Shown in pieces: positions 42,178-51,502 of a stretch of 64,000 bases of DNA. The notes under the pieces were generated by a model, which did no database searches, was not told the DNA's origin, and saw nothing but the letters and a program-made list of their open reading frames with translations. A program made the position numbers and the translations under genes. The stretch is taken from NCBI RefSeq assembly GCF_010093235.1, contig NZ_PDWP01000002.1, positions 1 through 64,000 of the forward strand, read 5' to 3'. The DNA is from Pseudoxanthomonas suwonensis. Its GTDB lineage: Bacteria > Pseudomonadota > Gammaproteobacteria > Xanthomonadales > Xanthomonadaceae. Each line of letters opens with the position of its first letter. Position 1 is the stretch's first letter.

Positions 42178-42871
42178 CGACGCGCCGCAGGGCGAAGCCG
42201 AGGCCGCGGATGTTGACCAGGGACAGCTGCGAGCCGATTGCCTCCAGCTTGCGCCGCAGGCGGTGCAGGGCCACGTCCAGCGCGTTGGGCGTGACCGCCT
42301 CGTGCGAGCCCCAGGCCGCCGCTTCCAGCGAGGCGCGGCGCACCACGTTGCCTTCCGCGCGCACCAGGCAGATCACGATCTGAAGCTCGGCCGGCGCCAG
42401 GCCGACCCGCTCGCCGCCGCATTCCAGCGACGCCGACTCCGGCGATACGACCAGGTCGCCATGCACCAGCTGCAGGTCGCGCAGCTCCGGCGGCCGCCGC
42501 ATCAGGGCCCGCACGCGCGCGACCAGTTCCTCCATCGCGAATGGCTTGGGCAGGTAGTCGTCGGCGCCGGCTTCAAGTCCGGCCACGCGGTCGTGCAGGG
42601 CGTCGCGGGCGGTGAGCATCAGGCAGGGCATCTGCTGTCCCGCCGCGCGCAGGCGGCGTACCAGGCCCAGGCCGTCGCCATCGCCCAGGCCGCGGTCGAT
42701 GATGGCCAGTGCGTAGCCACCCGTGCGCAGTCCGTACCAGGCCGAGGCCTGGGTCTGGAAGACATCCACCGCCACGCCGGACATGGCCATCGCGCGCTGG
42801 ATGAGCGCGGCCATGCGCTCGTGGTCTTCCACCAGGGCGATGCGGTAGGAGAGCTGGCTGTTCCGGGACAT
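42164..42871 (-). CDS. OmpR-family response regulator
   Basis: 235 residues from ATG at 42871 (MSRNSQLSYRIALVEDHERM). Receiver domain with phospho-acceptor Asp59 (LAIIDRGLGDGDG) and Lys109 (YLPKPF), then a winged-helix DNA-binding domain (LAPAELQIVICLVRAEGN...TPNALDVALHRLRRKL). The Asp is followed by RGLGDGDG instead of the more usual LxLP, a feature of a subset of regulators. It lies 11 bases after mipA and overlaps the kinase. Confidence 0.93.
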   Translation of the reverse strand: MSRNSQLSYRIALVEDHERMAALIQRAMAMSGVAVDVFQTQASAWYGLRTGGYALAIIDRGLGDGDGLGLVRRLRAAGQQMPCLMLTARDALHDRVAGLEAGADDYLPKPFAMEELVARVRALMRRPPELRDLQLVHGDLVVSPESASLECGGERVGLAPAELQIVICLVRAEGNVVRRASLEAAAWGSHEAVTPNALDVALHRLRRKLEAIGSQLSLVNIRGLGFALRRVDVAA

Positions 42872-42882
42872 CGGGGACTGCC

Positions 42883-43692
42883 TCAGAAACTGCGGAAGAA
42901 GGCGATGCTCAGGCGCGGCACGCCGCTGGTGTCCGGATCGAGCAGCGGGCTGTCGCTGATGCGGTCCGGCAGGAACTCGTAGCTCAGTGCGCCGATCGCG
43001 CGCCACTTCCCGCCGATTGCGCGGGAGAACCCGATGCTGGCGTGTGGCGTCGCCACCGATCCGGGGCGGTAGGCGGGAACGCCGCGCGCGACTTCCGAAC
43101 CGAGGGTTCCATAGTAGTAGTTGGCAAGGTCGCTGGACATCCAGCTGACGCCCACGCCCGGGACGACGACGGTGCGGCCCCAGTGCAGGGCGTAGCGGTA
43201 GTCCAGCGTGACCTCGTGGCCACCGCTGGCGTCGGTGATGTCGGTGCGCGCCTCCAGCTCCAGTTCGCCGGCGCGGCCGTGCACGGACAGGGCGAAACCG
43301 GCATCCAGGCCATCGTCGCGGTCCTCCATCAGGTCCGGGTCCAGGCCGTTGGCGAGCAGCTGGCGGCGGCCGAGGTCGTCCTTGATGTCGAAGCCGTCCA
43401 GGCGCGCGACCAGCACCGCGTCCAGGGTGAACGGGCCCTTCTCGAGCAGGTGTACGCCACCGTACCGTCCACGCCAGAAGAAGCGCTCGCCCTCGTAGGT
43501 GAGCACCGGCAGCGGACGGACGCGCAGGTCCTCGCCGGCATACGGACTGTCGCGCACCCCGAGGCCGATGCCGATGCTCCAGCTCGAAGCCTGGCCATCG
43601 GACTCGAACAGTTCCGCGGGCGGGGTGGGCGTGGTCTCGGCATGGACCGTCGCGGGAAGCAGCAGGGAAGCGAGCAGGGCAGGACGCAACAT
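42883..43692 (-). CDS. MipA/OmpV-family outer membrane protein
   Basis: 269 residues from ATG at 43692 (MLRPALLASLLLPATVHAET) with a signal peptide cleaved near residue 18. The rest is rich in alternating beta strands and ends in a C-terminal Phe (SIAFFRSF), typical of barrels. GLGVRDSPYAGEDLRVRPLP is the MipA/OmpV family start. It heads an operon with a two-component system, which probably controls it or senses a related envelope signal. MipA in E. coli binds murein enzymes; role here is not proven. Confidence 0.85.
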   Translation of the reverse strand: MLRPALLASLLLPATVHAETTPTPPAELFESDGQASSWSIGIGLGVRDSPYAGEDLRVRPLPVLTYEGERFFWRGRYGGVHLLEKGPFTLDAVLVARLDGFDIKDDLGRRQLLANGLDPDLMEDRDDGLDAGFALSVHGRAGELELEARTDITDASGGHEVTLDYRYALHWGRTVVVPGVGVSWMSSDLANYYYGTLGSEVARGVPAYRPGSVATPHASIGFSRAIGGKWRAIGALSYEFLPDRISDSPLLDPDTSGVPRLSIAFFRSF

Positions 43693-43863
43693 GCGCGGTG
43701 AAACCTCTGGGGAAGGAGCGGATCCAGTGTCGGCATCCCGGCTTACCCAGGTCTTACGGACCGCCGGGCAACGCATGACCGATGGCCTGGCCGCGCCGCA
43801 TGCCTGCGGAACGCGGCGTACTGCGTGGTACGTTCGCACCATCCCTCCAACCGGTACCGGAAC

Positions 43864-46389
43864 ATGCTGCAGACGTGGAATCCCAGGGGCCTGCCGCTGC
43901 TGGTGGCCGGCGCGTTCGTCGCGCCGGCGCTGGCCGCCGACGGCGGATACCTGCAACCGCCCGAGCCGTTGCTGGGCGTCATGCGCGCACCGCTGAACCC
44001 GGTGCCTTCGCTCGATCCCACCGCCACCCGCGCGCTGCTGGTGCGGCAGTCGCAGTACCCGCCGGTGGAGCGCGTGGCCGAGCCGTACCTGAAGCTGGCC
44101 GGCGTGCGGGTGGAGCCGCGCAACCACAGTCGCCACGATCGCTCCAACGGTTACGGCATCCGCACCTGCCTGGAAGGCTTCAGCGTGCTGGACCTGGCCA
44201 GCGGCGCCGAAACGCCCGTGCAGCTGCCCGCAGGCGCCTGCCCGGGCATGCCGTCCTGGTCGCCCGATGGCCTGCGCTTCGCCTTCGACAACACCACCGA
44301 CACCGGCGTGGAGCTGTGGGTCGGCGAGGCCGCCACCGGCATGGTGCGGCGGATCGAGGGAGTGAAGGTCAACACCGTGCTCGGCAACTGGATGCAGTGG
44401 CTGGGCAGCCAGCCGAGGCTGCTGGTCAAGACCGTGCCGGCCAGCCTTGGCCCGGCGCCGCGCAAGGCCGCGGTGCCGCCGGGGCCGGAGATCAAGGAGG
44501 CGATCGGCGGCAAGGGCGAGAGCAGCACCTACGAGGCGCGCGACACCCTTTCCGGTCCGGAGGACGAGGTCCTGTTCGACTACTACGCCACTTCGCAGCT
44601 GGCGACCGTCGACCTGGGCAGCGGCGCGGTGGCCGCCGTGGGCGCGCCGGCGGTGCTGGGCAACGTCGATGTCGCACCGGACGGCCGCCATGTGCTGGTG
44701 GAGACGATCAGGCGCCCGTACTCCTACATCACTACCTGGCGCCGTTTCGCCCGCGACGTGGCGGTGCTCGACCTGGCCGACGGCCGCGTGCGCACCCTTG
44801 CCAGCCTGCCGGTGGCCGACCGCGTGCCCGTGCATGGCGTGCCGACCGGTCCGCGCGAGCACCAGTGGCGCGCCAACCAGCCGGCCACCCTGGTCTGGGC
44901 CGAGGCCCTGGACGGTGGCGACTGGAAGGCCGAGGTGCCGCACCGCGACCGCGTGCTGATGCTGGCCGCGCCGTTCACCGGCAAGCCGCGCGAGGTCCTG
45001 CGGACGAAGCAGCGCTTCGCCGGCCTGGACTGGTTCGCCGGCGGCGGTCGCGCCCTGGCGCACGAATACGACGCCAACCGCAACTGGCAGACCACCACCC
45101 TGGTCGACATCGACCGTCCGGGCACCCCCGGCCGGGTGCTGTGGGACCTGTCCACCGACGAGCTCTACGCCCATCCCGGCGAGCCGGTGCAGCGCCGCCT
45201 GCCCAACGGCGCATACGTCCTGCGCGAGGACGCCGGCCACCTGTACCTGGACGGGAAGGGCTCCAGCCCGCAGGGCGACCGCCCGTTCCTCGACCGCTAC
45301 GAGCTGGCCAGCGGCCGCACCACCCGCCTGTTCCGCAGCGCCCCGGACGCCTACGAGACCTTCGTCGGCTTCGCCGGCGGCGACTCTTCGCGCCTGCTGA
45401 CCTGGCACCAGTCGCCGTCCGATCCGCCCAACCTGCACCTGCGCACGCTGGGCCAGCCGCTTGCCGGCGCCGCCGAAGGCGAGGCTGTGGTCGCATCCGC
45501 CGCCACCGCGGTGACCCGCTTCCCCGATCCCACGCCGCTGGTGCGCGGGGTGAAGAAGCGGCTGGTGACCTACAAGCGCAAGGACGGGGTGGACCTGTCG
45601 TTCACCCTGTACACCCCGCCGGGCCATGTCGAAGGCACGCGCGTGCCGGCGATCCTCTACGCCTATCCGCTGGACTATGCCGACCCGACCAAGGCCGGCC
45701 AGGTCAGCGGCTCGGAGCAGACCTTCACCCGCCTGGCCAACTACCGCCTGCTGTTGCTGGCCGGCTACGCGATCATCGACAACGCCGCCTTCCCGATCGT
45801 GGGTGACCCGAGGAATGCGTACGACACCTACCTCGAGCAGCTGGTCGCCAATGCCGAGGCGGCGATCGACAAGGCCGTGGAACTGGGCGTGGTCGACCGC
45901 GACCGCATCGGCGTCACCGGCCACAGCCATGGCGCGCTGATGACCGCGAACCTGCTGGCCCACACCGACCTGTTCCGCGCCGGCGTGGCCTCCAGTGGCG
46001 GCTACAACAAGACCCTGACCCCGTTCGGCTTCCAGAGCGAGCGGCGCTCGTTCTGGGCCGCGCCCGGGGTGTACGACCAGGCCTCGGCGTTCTTCCACGC
46101 CGACAAGATCAACGAGCCATTGCTGCTGGTGCACGGTGCCGACGATGCCAACCCCGGCACCGAGGCCACCCAGTCGCCACGCCTGTTCCAGGCCATCCGT
46201 GGCAACGGAGGCACCACCCGGCTGGTGATGCTGCCGTTCGAGCCGCACTGGTACGCTGCGCGGGAATCAAACGAGCATTTCGTGGCCGAGATGCTGGCCT
46301 GGTTCGACCGCTACGTGAAGAACCCCGGGGCGGACGGGCAGGGGGACGCCGGCGGCGTGAAGAGAGCCAGCCGCGGCGCCGCGCATTGA
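43864..46389 (+). CDS. Exported S9-family (prolyl oligopeptidase-type) serine peptidase
   Basis: 841 residues from ATG 43864 (MLQTWNPRGLPLLVAGAFVA) with a signal peptide ending near APALAADG. A beta-propeller region (about 50-570) is followed by the alpha/beta hydrolase domain with the triad Ser688 (GHSHG), an Asp near 760 (HGADDANPG) and His795 (PFEPHWY). The order and the E-P-H-W-Y context recall the S9D glutamyl endopeptidase group more than prolyl oligopeptidase proper. Likely hydrolyses peptides in the periplasm. Divergent from mipA. Confidence 0.9.
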   Translation: MLQTWNPRGLPLLVAGAFVAPALAADGGYLQPPEPLLGVMRAPLNPVPSLDPTATRALLVRQSQYPPVERVAEPYLKLAGVRVEPRNHSRHDRSNGYGIRTCLEGFSVLDLASGAETPVQLPAGACPGMPSWSPDGLRFAFDNTTDTGVELWVGEAATGMVRRIEGVKVNTVLGNWMQWLGSQPRLLVKTVPASLGPAPRKAAVPPGPEIKEAIGGKGESSTYEARDTLSGPEDEVLFDYYATSQLATVDLGSGAVAAVGAPAVLGNVDVAPDGRHVLVETIRRPYSYITTWRRFARDVAVLDLADGRVRTLASLPVADRVPVHGVPTGPREHQWRANQPATLVWAEALDGGDWKAEVPHRDRVLMLAAPFTGKPREVLRTKQRFAGLDWFAGGGRALAHEYDANRNWQTTTLVDIDRPGTPGRVLWDLSTDELYAHPGEPVQRRLPNGAYVLREDAGHLYLDGKGSSPQGDRPFLDRYELASGRTTRLFRSAPDAYETFVGFAGGDSSRLLTWHQSPSDPPNLHLRTLGQPLAGAAEGEAVVASAATAVTRFPDPTPLVRGVKKRLVTYKRKDGVDLSFTLYTPPGHVEGTRVPAILYAYPLDYADPTKAGQVSGSEQTFTRLANYRLLLLAGYAIIDNAAFPIVGDPRNAYDTYLEQLVANAEAAIDKAVELGVVDRDRIGVTGHSHGALMTANLLAHTDLFRAGVASSGGYNKTLTPFGFQSERRSFWAAPGVYDQASAFFHADKINEPLLLVHGADDANPGTEATQSPRLFQAIRGNGGTTRLVMLPFEPHWYAARESNEHFVAEMLAWFDRYVKNPGADGQGDAGGVKRASRGAAH

Positions 46390-46414
46390 TCGCAACGATC
46401 AACCTGTGAACGAC

Positions 46415-46441
46415 GGAAAGGCCGGGCAAACCGGCCTTTCC
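46415..46441 (+). terminator. Terminator-like hairpin after the S9 peptidase
   Basis: GGAAAGGCCGG (46415-46425), GCAAA loop, CCGGCCTTTCC (46431-46441). Perfect 11-bp stem; weak T run. Confidence 0.75.
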
Positions 46442-46531
46442 TGTACCTGCCGCACATGTTTTCGACCAAGGTCGCACGCCCTCCCCGACGGGGCGGGTCT
46501 ATGCTCGGCCCATCTCCGGGAGGGGCCAGCC

Positions 46532-48424
46532 ATGGGTTACGAAGACTTTTACCGGCGCTCGATCGAGCAGCCGGAGGAATTCTGGGCCGAAGCCGCTCGC
46601 GCCATCGACTGGAAGGACCAGCCGCAGCGCATCCTCGACTACGACAAGCCGCCGTTCCGGCGCTGGTTCGTCGGCGGCACCACCAACCTGTGCCACAACG
46701 CGGTCGACCGCCACCTGGCCGAACGCGGCGACCAGCTGGCCCTGGTCGGCTGGTCCACCGAGACCGGCCAGGTGCGCGAACTCACGTTCCGACAGCTGCA
46801 CCGCGAGGTGAACACCTTCGCCGCCGTGCTGCAGTCGCTGGGCGCGCGCAAGGGCGAGCGCGTGGTGATCTACATGCCGCACACCGTCGAGGCGGCGATC
46901 GCGATGCTGGCCTGCGCCCGCATCGGCGCGATCCATTCGGTGGTGTTCGGCGGCTTCGCCGCACTCAACCTGGCGCTGCGCATCGACGACGCGAAGCCGG
47001 CGGTGCTGGTATGCGCCGATGCCGGCATGCGCGGCGGCAAGGTCATCCCGTTCAAGCCGCTGGGGGACGAGGCGCTGTCGCGCGCCGGTTTCCCGCCGGC
47101 GCACGTACTGGTGGTCAACCGCGGCCTGGCCGGCGAAGTGCCGATGCAGGATGGCCGCGATGTCGAATACGGTCCGCTGGCCGCGCGGTACGCAGAGGCC
47201 GAAGTGCCCGTGGAGTGGCTGGAGTCCAACGAACCCAGCTACATCCTCTACACCTCCGGCACCACCGGCAAGCCGAAGGGCGTGCAGCGCGATGTCGGCG
47301 GCTATGCCGTGGCCCTGGCCCTGTCGATGTGGTCGATCTACGACGTGCGCGCCGGGCAGGCGATGTTCTCCACCTCCGACATCGGTTGGGTGGTGGGCCA
47401 CTCGTACAACGTCTACGGCCCGCTGATCGCCGGCGCCACCTCGATCCTCTACGAAGGCCTGCCGACCTGTCCGGATCCGGGTATCTGGTGGCGCATCTGC
47501 GAGAAGTACGGCGTGCGCCCCATGTTCTCCTCGCCCACCGCCGTGCGCGTGCTGAAGAAGCAGGATCCCCAGTGGCTGGGCAGCGCCGACCTGTCGCAGC
47601 TCAAGTACCTGTTCCTGGCAGGCGAGCCACTGGACGAGCCCACGGCCGAGTGGATCACCAGTGCCCTGGGCAAGACGGTGATCGACAACTACTGGCAGAC
47701 CGAGACCGGCTGGCCGGTGCTCCCCCTGATGCCGGGCGTGGAGCTGAAGCCGGTCAAGCTCGGCTCGCCGGGCCTGCCATCGCCGGGCTACCGCCTGCGC
47801 GTGATCGACGAGAACACCGGCGAGGATGTTGGCCCGGGCCAGAAGGGCGTGCTGGCGATCCAGCCGCCGCTGCCGCCGGGTTGCCTGAGCACGGTGTGGG
47901 GCAACGACGACCGCTTCATCGCCAGCTACTTCAGCCATTTCAAGGAACTGCTGTACAGCTCGCTGGACTGGGCGATCCGCGACGAGGACGGCTACACCTT
48001 CATCCTCGGCCGCACCGACGACGTGATCAACGTCGCCGGCCACCGACTGGGCACGCGCGAGATCGAGGAATCGGTGGCCAGCCACCCCGACGTGGCCGAG
48101 GCCGCGGTGGTCGGCGTGCACGACGAGGTCAAGGGCCAGGTGCCGGTGGTGTTCGCCACCCTCAAGCGTGGCGACGCCGACCCGGCCGGTGCCGCCAGCG
48201 CGATGCTGCAGACCGTTGCCAGCCAGCTTGGCGCGGTGGCCCGCCCGCAGCGCGTGTACGTGGTCAGTGCCCTCCCCAAGACCCGCTCAGGCAAGCTGCT
48301 GCGCCGCTCGCTGCAGGCTCTGGCCGAACACCGCGACCCCGGCGACCTGTCGACCCTGGACGATCCCAACGCGCTGGAGGAAGTGAAGCGCGCGCTGGAA
48401 CGCGGCGCCGACGCGGGCAGCTGA
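46532..48424 (+). CDS. prpE: Propionate-CoA ligase (acyl-CoA synthetase)
   Basis: 630 residues from ATG 46532 (MGYEDFYRRSIEQPEEFWAE). It has the acetyl-CoA synthetase N-terminal domain, the AMP-binding motif YTSGTTGKPKG near residue 240, YWQTETGWP, and the C-terminal catalytic Lys588 in SGKLLRR. RRWFVGGTTNLCHNAVDRHL and the CDAG/CADAG segment resemble PrpE more than Acs. It would activate propionate for the methylcitrate cycle; no prp cluster is next to it, though a citrate synthase-family gene lies 14 kb away. Acetate or other short acids are possible substrates. Confidence 0.85.
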   Translation: MGYEDFYRRSIEQPEEFWAEAARAIDWKDQPQRILDYDKPPFRRWFVGGTTNLCHNAVDRHLAERGDQLALVGWSTETGQVRELTFRQLHREVNTFAAVLQSLGARKGERVVIYMPHTVEAAIAMLACARIGAIHSVVFGGFAALNLALRIDDAKPAVLVCADAGMRGGKVIPFKPLGDEALSRAGFPPAHVLVVNRGLAGEVPMQDGRDVEYGPLAARYAEAEVPVEWLESNEPSYILYTSGTTGKPKGVQRDVGGYAVALALSMWSIYDVRAGQAMFSTSDIGWVVGHSYNVYGPLIAGATSILYEGLPTCPDPGIWWRICEKYGVRPMFSSPTAVRVLKKQDPQWLGSADLSQLKYLFLAGEPLDEPTAEWITSALGKTVIDNYWQTETGWPVLPLMPGVELKPVKLGSPGLPSPGYRLRVIDENTGEDVGPGQKGVLAIQPPLPPGCLSTVWGNDDRFIASYFSHFKELLYSSLDWAIRDEDGYTFILGRTDDVINVAGHRLGTREIEESVASHPDVAEAAVVGVHDEVKGQVPVVFATLKRGDADPAGAASAMLQTVASQLGAVARPQRVYVVSALPKTRSGKLLRRSLQALAEHRDPGDLSTLDDPNALEEVKRALERGADAGS

Positions 48425-48949
48425 CACCCCGCGGCGGCCACGCCGCGTCGGCCGGACGCGGGCGTGACCGCCGCGATGTCTCCCCCTCCTGCTGCCGGGC
48501 GCATCCGGCCGCACGTGCCTGCCGATGGAGACGGGCACGTAGGTAGTGATGCGCCCGGTGGGCAGGAACCTTCGCCGCGACCGCACGGGCGCGCAGCCGG
48601 CGGAGCGGGCGAGGCGGATGGAATATCCAGGGGAAGGGGAACGGAAGTGATGGGAGGGACCGGGCTGCCAGGAGGCTGGCGGCTGGCCATCATCAGGGAG
48701 TGGATCCGGGGCATGCATCAGGGGCGCGACCGGTGCCGGGAGCCAGGGGCGGGGCGATCCCACTGGAACAAGCGCCGCACCGGCGGGCAGGCACGCCGGA
48801 TATCCGGTTACAACCGCCTGTCGGGAGGCCCGGGCTTGTTCTCCGTACCTTGGTATCTTCGTGCGCGGCCCTGCGCCTCCCATGCGGGGTGCGCCCTGGC
48901 CCCCGTCGCAGCCGTGGCCGCGCGTCCCGCTGCGATCAGGCGCCTGCTC
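48425..48949. other. 525 bases without a recognised gene
   Basis: High-GC DNA between prpE and a small secreted protein. Open frames exist on both strands but show no conserved motif, ribosome site or codon pattern I can support. It contains several Gly/Arg-rich translations that look like non-coding GC-rich sequence. Confidence 0.5.
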
Positions 48950-49309
48950 ATGTTGCTGTTGCTGGCCTGGCTTCCGGAGGTTTTCGCCATGGAATATACG
49001 AACGGATTCGCATTGCAGACGCAGGATGGGGAGCCTGTCGGCTTCATGCTCGGCTCGCCCAGCTTCAAGGATGAGGAGGGCGACTGCATATTCATGCCCA
49101 TGCCGGGGCTGACGGACGCGGGCTCGCGCATCGGGACCCTCGTCGCCAGGCTGAAGGCGGCCGGCGAGCACCGGTGGCTGAAGCGCGAAGGTGGAGTGCG
49201 GGTAACGGCTGGCGACGCGCCCGTGCTGCAGGTGGACAGTGATGGACTGGTGCGCGACGGCACGGGTGCCGTCATAGGCAGTGCCTTGGCGATTCCGGAA
49301 CAGGACTGA
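48950..49309 (+). CDS. Small exported protein of unknown function
   Basis: 119 residues (MLLLLAWLPEVFAMEYTNGF) with a short signal-like N terminus. The mature part (TQDGEPVGFMLGSPSFKDEE, one Cys, then GVRVTAGDAPVLQVDSDGLV) has normal amino acid composition, unlike the surrounding frames, which supports coding. I do not recognise a family. The frame stays open far upstream, so the start could be earlier, for example near 48917. Confidence 0.5.
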   Translation: MLLLLAWLPEVFAMEYTNGFALQTQDGEPVGFMLGSPSFKDEEGDCIFMPMPGLTDAGSRIGTLVARLKAAGEHRWLKREGGVRVTAGDAPVLQVDSDGLVRDGTGAVIGSALAIPEQD

Positions 49310-49317
49310 CAGGCCCC

Positions 49318-49451
49318 GTAGCCCGGATAAGGCCGAAGGCCGCATCCGGGGCGCCGCCGCCTCCGGACTCTCGGTCTCACCTGCCGGCGCTAAACCAGGT
49401 GCGGATTCCGGCCTCGCGGCCCCGGGTGCGCTCCGCTTACCCGGGCTGCGG
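49318..49451. repeat. Composite REP-like element
   Basis: Left arm GTAGCCCGGATAAGGCCGAA... (49318-49351) and inverted right arm (49418-49451). The interior from CTCCGGACTC (49361) to the right arm is closely repeated at 52581-52671, so the unit is more than two REP arms. It starts 9 bases after the stop of the small exported protein. Confidence 0.85.
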
Positions 49452-49527
49452 GCCGGCGCCATTGAAGCGCGCCGGCAGGTGCCGTTGCCATGGCCGCCGC
49501 CCGCCAGAGCGCGACGCTTCGTAGCCC

Positions 49528-49630
49528 GTAGCCCGGATAAGGCAAAAGGCCGCACCGGGGGCCCCCGCCCGTTCCCCCCCCGCCATTGCCCCTTGGATTT
49601 CCCGGGTGCGCTTCGCTTACCCGGGCTACC
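49528..49630. repeat. Composite REP-like element
   Basis: Left arm GTAGCCCGGATAAGGCAAAA... from 49528, with a short duplicate GTAGCCC at 49521, and right arm GCTTACCCGGGCTACC ending 49630. The interior differs from the 49318 copy. It is directly followed by the tandem repeat array. Confidence 0.8.
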
Positions 49631-49686
49631 CCACCTCCCGGAGCCTCGCGTCGACATCCCCGCAAGCCATAAAAGGACCCGCGCGT

Positions 49687-50150
49687 AACCCTCGGAGCCT
49701 TGCGCGCAAGCCAAAAAAGCCTGCGTGCAACCCTCGGAGGCTTGCGCGCAAGCCAAAGAAGCCTTGCACGCGACCCTCGGAGGCTGGCGCGCAAGCCCCC
49801 AAGCCCCACCCGTGACCCTCCGAGCCTTGCGCGCAAGCCGAAAAGCCTTGCGGGCGAAGCTCCGAGGCTTGCCATGGCAAGGCAAAAAGCCTTGCAACCG
49901 AGGCATGGAGCCTTGCACGCAAGCCGAAAAGCCTTGCGCACGCCCCCCGGAGCCTTGCGCGCAAGGCGGAAAGCATCGAGTCGTGCCACGCAGCGTTCCG
50001 ATCACAAGGCTCCAAGCCTTGCGCCCAAGGAAAAATGCCTCACGACTGCAGCTCCGCGCCTTGTGCCCAAGCCTAATAGCCTCACGACTGCAGCTCCGCG
50101 CCTCGCGATCGGAGCTACCTCCCTTGCGGTGCAAGGCCCCAGAGCCTTGC
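49687..50150. repeat. About 42-nt imperfect tandem repeat with palindromic core
   Basis: Roughly ten to eleven diverging units. Successive copies of the motif (C)GGAGCCTTGCGCGCAAGCC begin at about 49694, 49736, 49779, 49821, 49863, 49907 and 49949, that is with steps of 42-44 bases; later copies are more degenerate. The core GGCTTGCGCGCAAGCC is a perfect 16-nt palindrome. As 42 is a multiple of three, several frames on both strands remain open and would encode 14-residue repeats rich in Ala, Arg, Leu, Lys and Pro. It sits between REP elements and an IS; no spacer pattern, so not CRISPR. Confidence 0.85.
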
Positions 50151-50157
50151 GGCTGGA

Positions 50158-50478
50158 GTGCCGGACCTCGCGGCCAAAGCCTCCCCCGGCGGCCCGTCAG
50201 GCGGCAGGCCGTCCTTTCTCCTCCTGGGCGTCGCCCTGGTCCTGGTGTTCGAGCTGATCGGCATCGGCAGGTACGCCCGACGCGCTATGTGCTGCAGCTG
50301 TCTGCTTCCTCGGTCTTTCGGCCGAGTCACTTCCTTGTCAAGCCCAGACTGCCAAGATGCTAGTCGCCCAGGGGCGCACGTTCGCTGGTGGCGGGCGGGT
50401 TTCCTGGCAAGCCTGGTCATCTCGAGCTTGGCCGGGATCTCCATTTGGCGCACCCGCAACTCCCGCGGTGCGGCCTAG
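50158..50478 (+). CDS. Possible small membrane protein, low confidence
   Basis: A 106-codon frame from a GTG with two hydrophobic stretches (FLLLGVALVLVFELIGI and GFLASLVISSLAGISIW). No family recognised. Its TAG stop lies inside the target duplication of the IS481 element, so the IS inserted right at its end. It could equally be chance or a remnant cut by the insertion. Confidence 0.3.
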   Translation: MPDLAAKASPGGPSGGRPSFLLLGVALVLVFELIGIGRYARRAMCCSCLLPRSFGRVTSLSSPDCQDASRPGAHVRWWRAGFLASLVISSLAGISIWRTRNSRGAA

Positions 50479-50479
50479 C
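50474..50479. repeat. Left target-site duplication of the IS481 element
   Basis: CCTAGC, repeated exactly at 51503-51508 on the other side of the element. Confidence 0.85.
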
Positions 50480-51502
50480 TGTGATCTCTCAGTAGGTTGT
50501 TCATCCGGGGCGTCTCTGGAAGATGGGGGTTACGAAGCCAACCCAGCCCCCAGGAGCCCCGGATGAACCTGCATCACCATGCCCGTTTGAGCCCTCGTGG
50601 TCGAGCCCTGCTTGTGGACCGCATCCTTGTTCAGGGCTTGCGCGTGGAAGAGGCCGCGCAAGCCGCTGGCGTTAGCGTGCGCACCGCCTACAAGTGGCTC
50701 AAGCGATTCAGGGAGGAAGGGGCTCCGGGGTTGTTCGACCGGTCCTCCCAGCCCCATGCCTGTCCACACGCGACGCCGCAGGATGTCGTGGACCAAGTGT
50801 TGGAGCAGCGCCGCTCGCGCCAGACCTATCGCCAGATTGCCGCGCAACTGTCCGTGGCACCCAGCACCGTGGCCCGATTGCTGCGGCGTGCCGGCCTGCA
50901 TCGATTGGCCGAGCTGGAACCGGCCCTGCCGGAGAACCGCTACGAACATCCCCAGCCCGGCGACTTGCTGCATCTGGATATCAAGAAGCTGGCTCGCTTC
51001 CGTCAGCCCGGTTATCGCGTCACCGGCAATCGCCAGATCAACTCCGACGGCGTCGGCTGGGAGTATGTCCATCTGGCCATCGACGACCACTCACGCGTGG
51101 CCTTCGGCTCCATCGAACCCGACGAACGCGGTATCAGCGCCTGCAAGGCCTTGCTGCGAGCGGTCCGCTACTACCGGGGCCTGGGCGTGCGCTTCGAGCG
51201 CGTCCTCACCGACAACGGCGCCTGCTACAGATCCCGCAGCTTCCGCCGCCTGGCCCGCCGCCTCGGCATGCGCCACCTGCGCACACGCCCCTACACCCCC
51301 CGCACCAACGGCAAGGCTGAGCGGCTGGTTCAGACCAGCCTGCGCGAATGGGCCTACGCCCGTGCCTATGCCAACTCGGCACAGCGCGCCGAGGCCTTGG
51401 TTCCTTGGCTGCACCACTACAACTGGCATCGGCCTCATGCCAGCCTCGGCTACAAGCCACCCATCTCCCGCATCCCATTGAACAACGTGCTGGGTTTACA
51501 CA
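50480..51502 (+). mobile_element. Complete IS481-family insertion sequence
   Basis: 1023 bp with 24-bp imperfect terminal inverted repeats starting TGTG (50480-50503 and 51479-51502; 17 of 24 positions match, the inner GTTGTTCA being identical) and a perfect 6-bp target duplication CCTAGC. It holds one transposase gene. Intact ends and duplication point to a recent insertion. It lies between the tandem repeat array and a DinB-like gene. Confidence 0.9.

Noticed and set aside
42883-46248. A frame of more than 1100 codons on the minus strand across mipA and the S9 peptidase
   Set aside because: Only the last 269 codons (43692-42883) have a signal peptide and MipA features; the rest is the antisense of a well-supported peptidase gene and has a His/Arg/Gly-rich composition typical of GC-rich shadow frames.
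48287-50134. A 615-codon minus-strand frame through the tandem repeats
   Set aside because: It crosses prpE, the small exported gene, two REP elements and the repeat array; openness is explained by the 42-base period and high GC. No ribosome site or motif supports it.
49687-50150. CRISPR array
   Set aside because: The repeats are contiguous and imperfect with no unique spacers, and no cas gene is visible.
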